This document shows positions 63,126 to 64,000 of a DNA stretch of 64,000 bases, piece after piece; within the stretch, counting starts at the first letter, position 1, and each line of letters starts with the position of its first letter. A model generated the notes under the pieces. The model did no database searches. It was given only the letters and a program-made list of their open reading frames with translations, and was not told the DNA's origin. Source of the stretch: Medicago truncatula (taxonomy: Eukaryota > Streptophyta > Magnoliopsida > Fabales > Fabaceae); assembly GCF_003473485.1 (NCBI RefSeq), contig NC_053043.1, positions 39,160,576-39,224,575 of the forward strand. Direction: 5' to 3'. A program made the translations under genes and the position numbers.

Positions 63126-63666
63126 ATTGCCACAAAATAAGAAAATATTTTGTAGACACTTATACATCAATTAATAATCTTGACAAAGAATGAAATAGAG
63201 GAATATTGTGATATATGTAATAGGTTGATGATATGATAAAAAGAGAGATAAAGAGAAAAATAAAGCATTGAATCAGTGTTAGAAAAATAGTGTGTCAATT
63301 ATTGTTAATATAGGTCTCTATTTTCCTGTCAAAGGAAAAATCTGTGTACTCAAGCTTATTTCTCATGGCATGATTTGCTTTTTTCTAGAAGGTGATGGCG
63401 CTGATTTGAGTGTTTTAAGACTTGGAAAACATTGATGTCTTCCGGGATAACAGGATAGTCAAAGGTTATGTTATGCTATGTTTTTTTTTTCAATTTATTT
63501 CATTCATATCTCAATTTTATCGTCAAGTTATTGTCGATAGATGTTTGCTATTTTGCATTTTTACTTAATTGTCAAGCAATTTTTTAGTCAATTCTTAAGA
63601 TTTTTTTATTAGGCATTATTGGCTCCTTTGAATGTAAGTGTTCCACATAGATCAATTTTTTTGTTT
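63126..63666. other. intergenic
   Basis: AT-rich, nothing recognised. Confidence 0.4.
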
Positions 63667-63765
63667 GGTCAAGTAGTATAGTGGTTAGAATTCACCTTTT
63701 TTAAGGTGAATAAATGTGGTGTTCGGGGTTCGAACCTCGGCCCCTGTCAACTAAGTTAAACTCGT
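63667..63765 (+). mobile_element. tRNA-derived SINE, family 2
   Basis: GGTCAAGTAGTATAGTGGTT (A-box region) and GGGGTTCGAACCTCGG (B box), followed by AACTAAGTTAAACTCGTG. Best-preserved A box of the three family copies. Confidence 0.7.
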
Positions 63766-64000
63766 GAGATGCATAAATCAATTTTTAATCAAGTGACATG
63801 AGTTTTTTTTTTTTTTTTTATATATATTTAGTAACTATTTCATGGTAAATTTATATTCTATTCCAGTTTTGTATTGATAATTAAAAATAATTTCATATCT
63901 TGATTATGTTATCATTCCTTTAATTCCAACACTGCCCTGAATTACAGGCATGTCATTGACGTACATAGTTTGCCCATTTTCTATTTCTCGATAAAGTTGT
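63766..64000. other. right edge, nothing recognised
   Basis: AT-rich DNA up to the window end. Confidence 0.4.

Overview
The window is nuclear DNA of a flowering plant, most likely a legume close to Medicago truncatula. This is inferred from GT-AG introns, very AT-rich spacers, the early-nodulin-like gene, and dense MITEs and tRNA-derived SINEs; no database search was possible.

Layout. 1-1,300 holds fragments: a WD40-like exon cut by the window edge, a zf-XS-like zinc-finger fragment and an unrecognised minus-strand exon. 1,435-6,160 is mobile-element DNA: a hAT element with an 8-bp target duplication, a Stowaway MITE, and a 1.9-kb non-autonomous CACTA element nested in an older long-inverted-repeat element. 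7,036-37,378 carries a tandem array of four MATE (DETOXIFICATION-type) transporter genes. All are on the + strand, each has seven exons with identical internal exon lengths, and they encode 481, 490, 496 and 501 aa. MATE2, MATE3 and MATE4 are each followed by a minus-strand broken copy of a SURF6 (ribosome-biogenesis) gene, so the repeat unit was MATE plus SURF6. MATE1 and MATE4 share introns and 5' flank, and MATE2 and MATE3 form the other pair. MATE4 looks mosaic, and SURF6 copies 2 and 3 share a sharply bounded 474-bp identity tract, so exchange between units has been recent. A broken F-box/LRR gene lies between units 3 and 4.

41,634-44,575 is a two-exon phytocyanin/early-nodulin-like gene (951 aa), with a proline-rich domain built of 90-bp (locally 180-bp) DNA repeats and a GPI-type tail. 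47,417-54,954 (minus) is a 12-exon gene for a 421-aa protein with a DnaJ-type cysteine-rich zinc finger but no J domain. 59,603-61,355 (minus) is a five-exon GDSL esterase/lipase (359 aa) with all catalytic residues. The right end holds LINE debris and a SINE.

For several transposons the exact borders, target duplications and in two cases the empty site in a paralogous gene can be read directly: MULEs at 9,086, 22,293, 24,604 and 46,203, hATs at 1,435 and 37,934, and a CACTA at 3,239. I found no CRISPR array, rRNA or functional tRNA gene. I found no clearly undescribed system. The most unusual items are the MATE/SURF6 array with its exchange tracts and the expanded early-nodulin-like protein.
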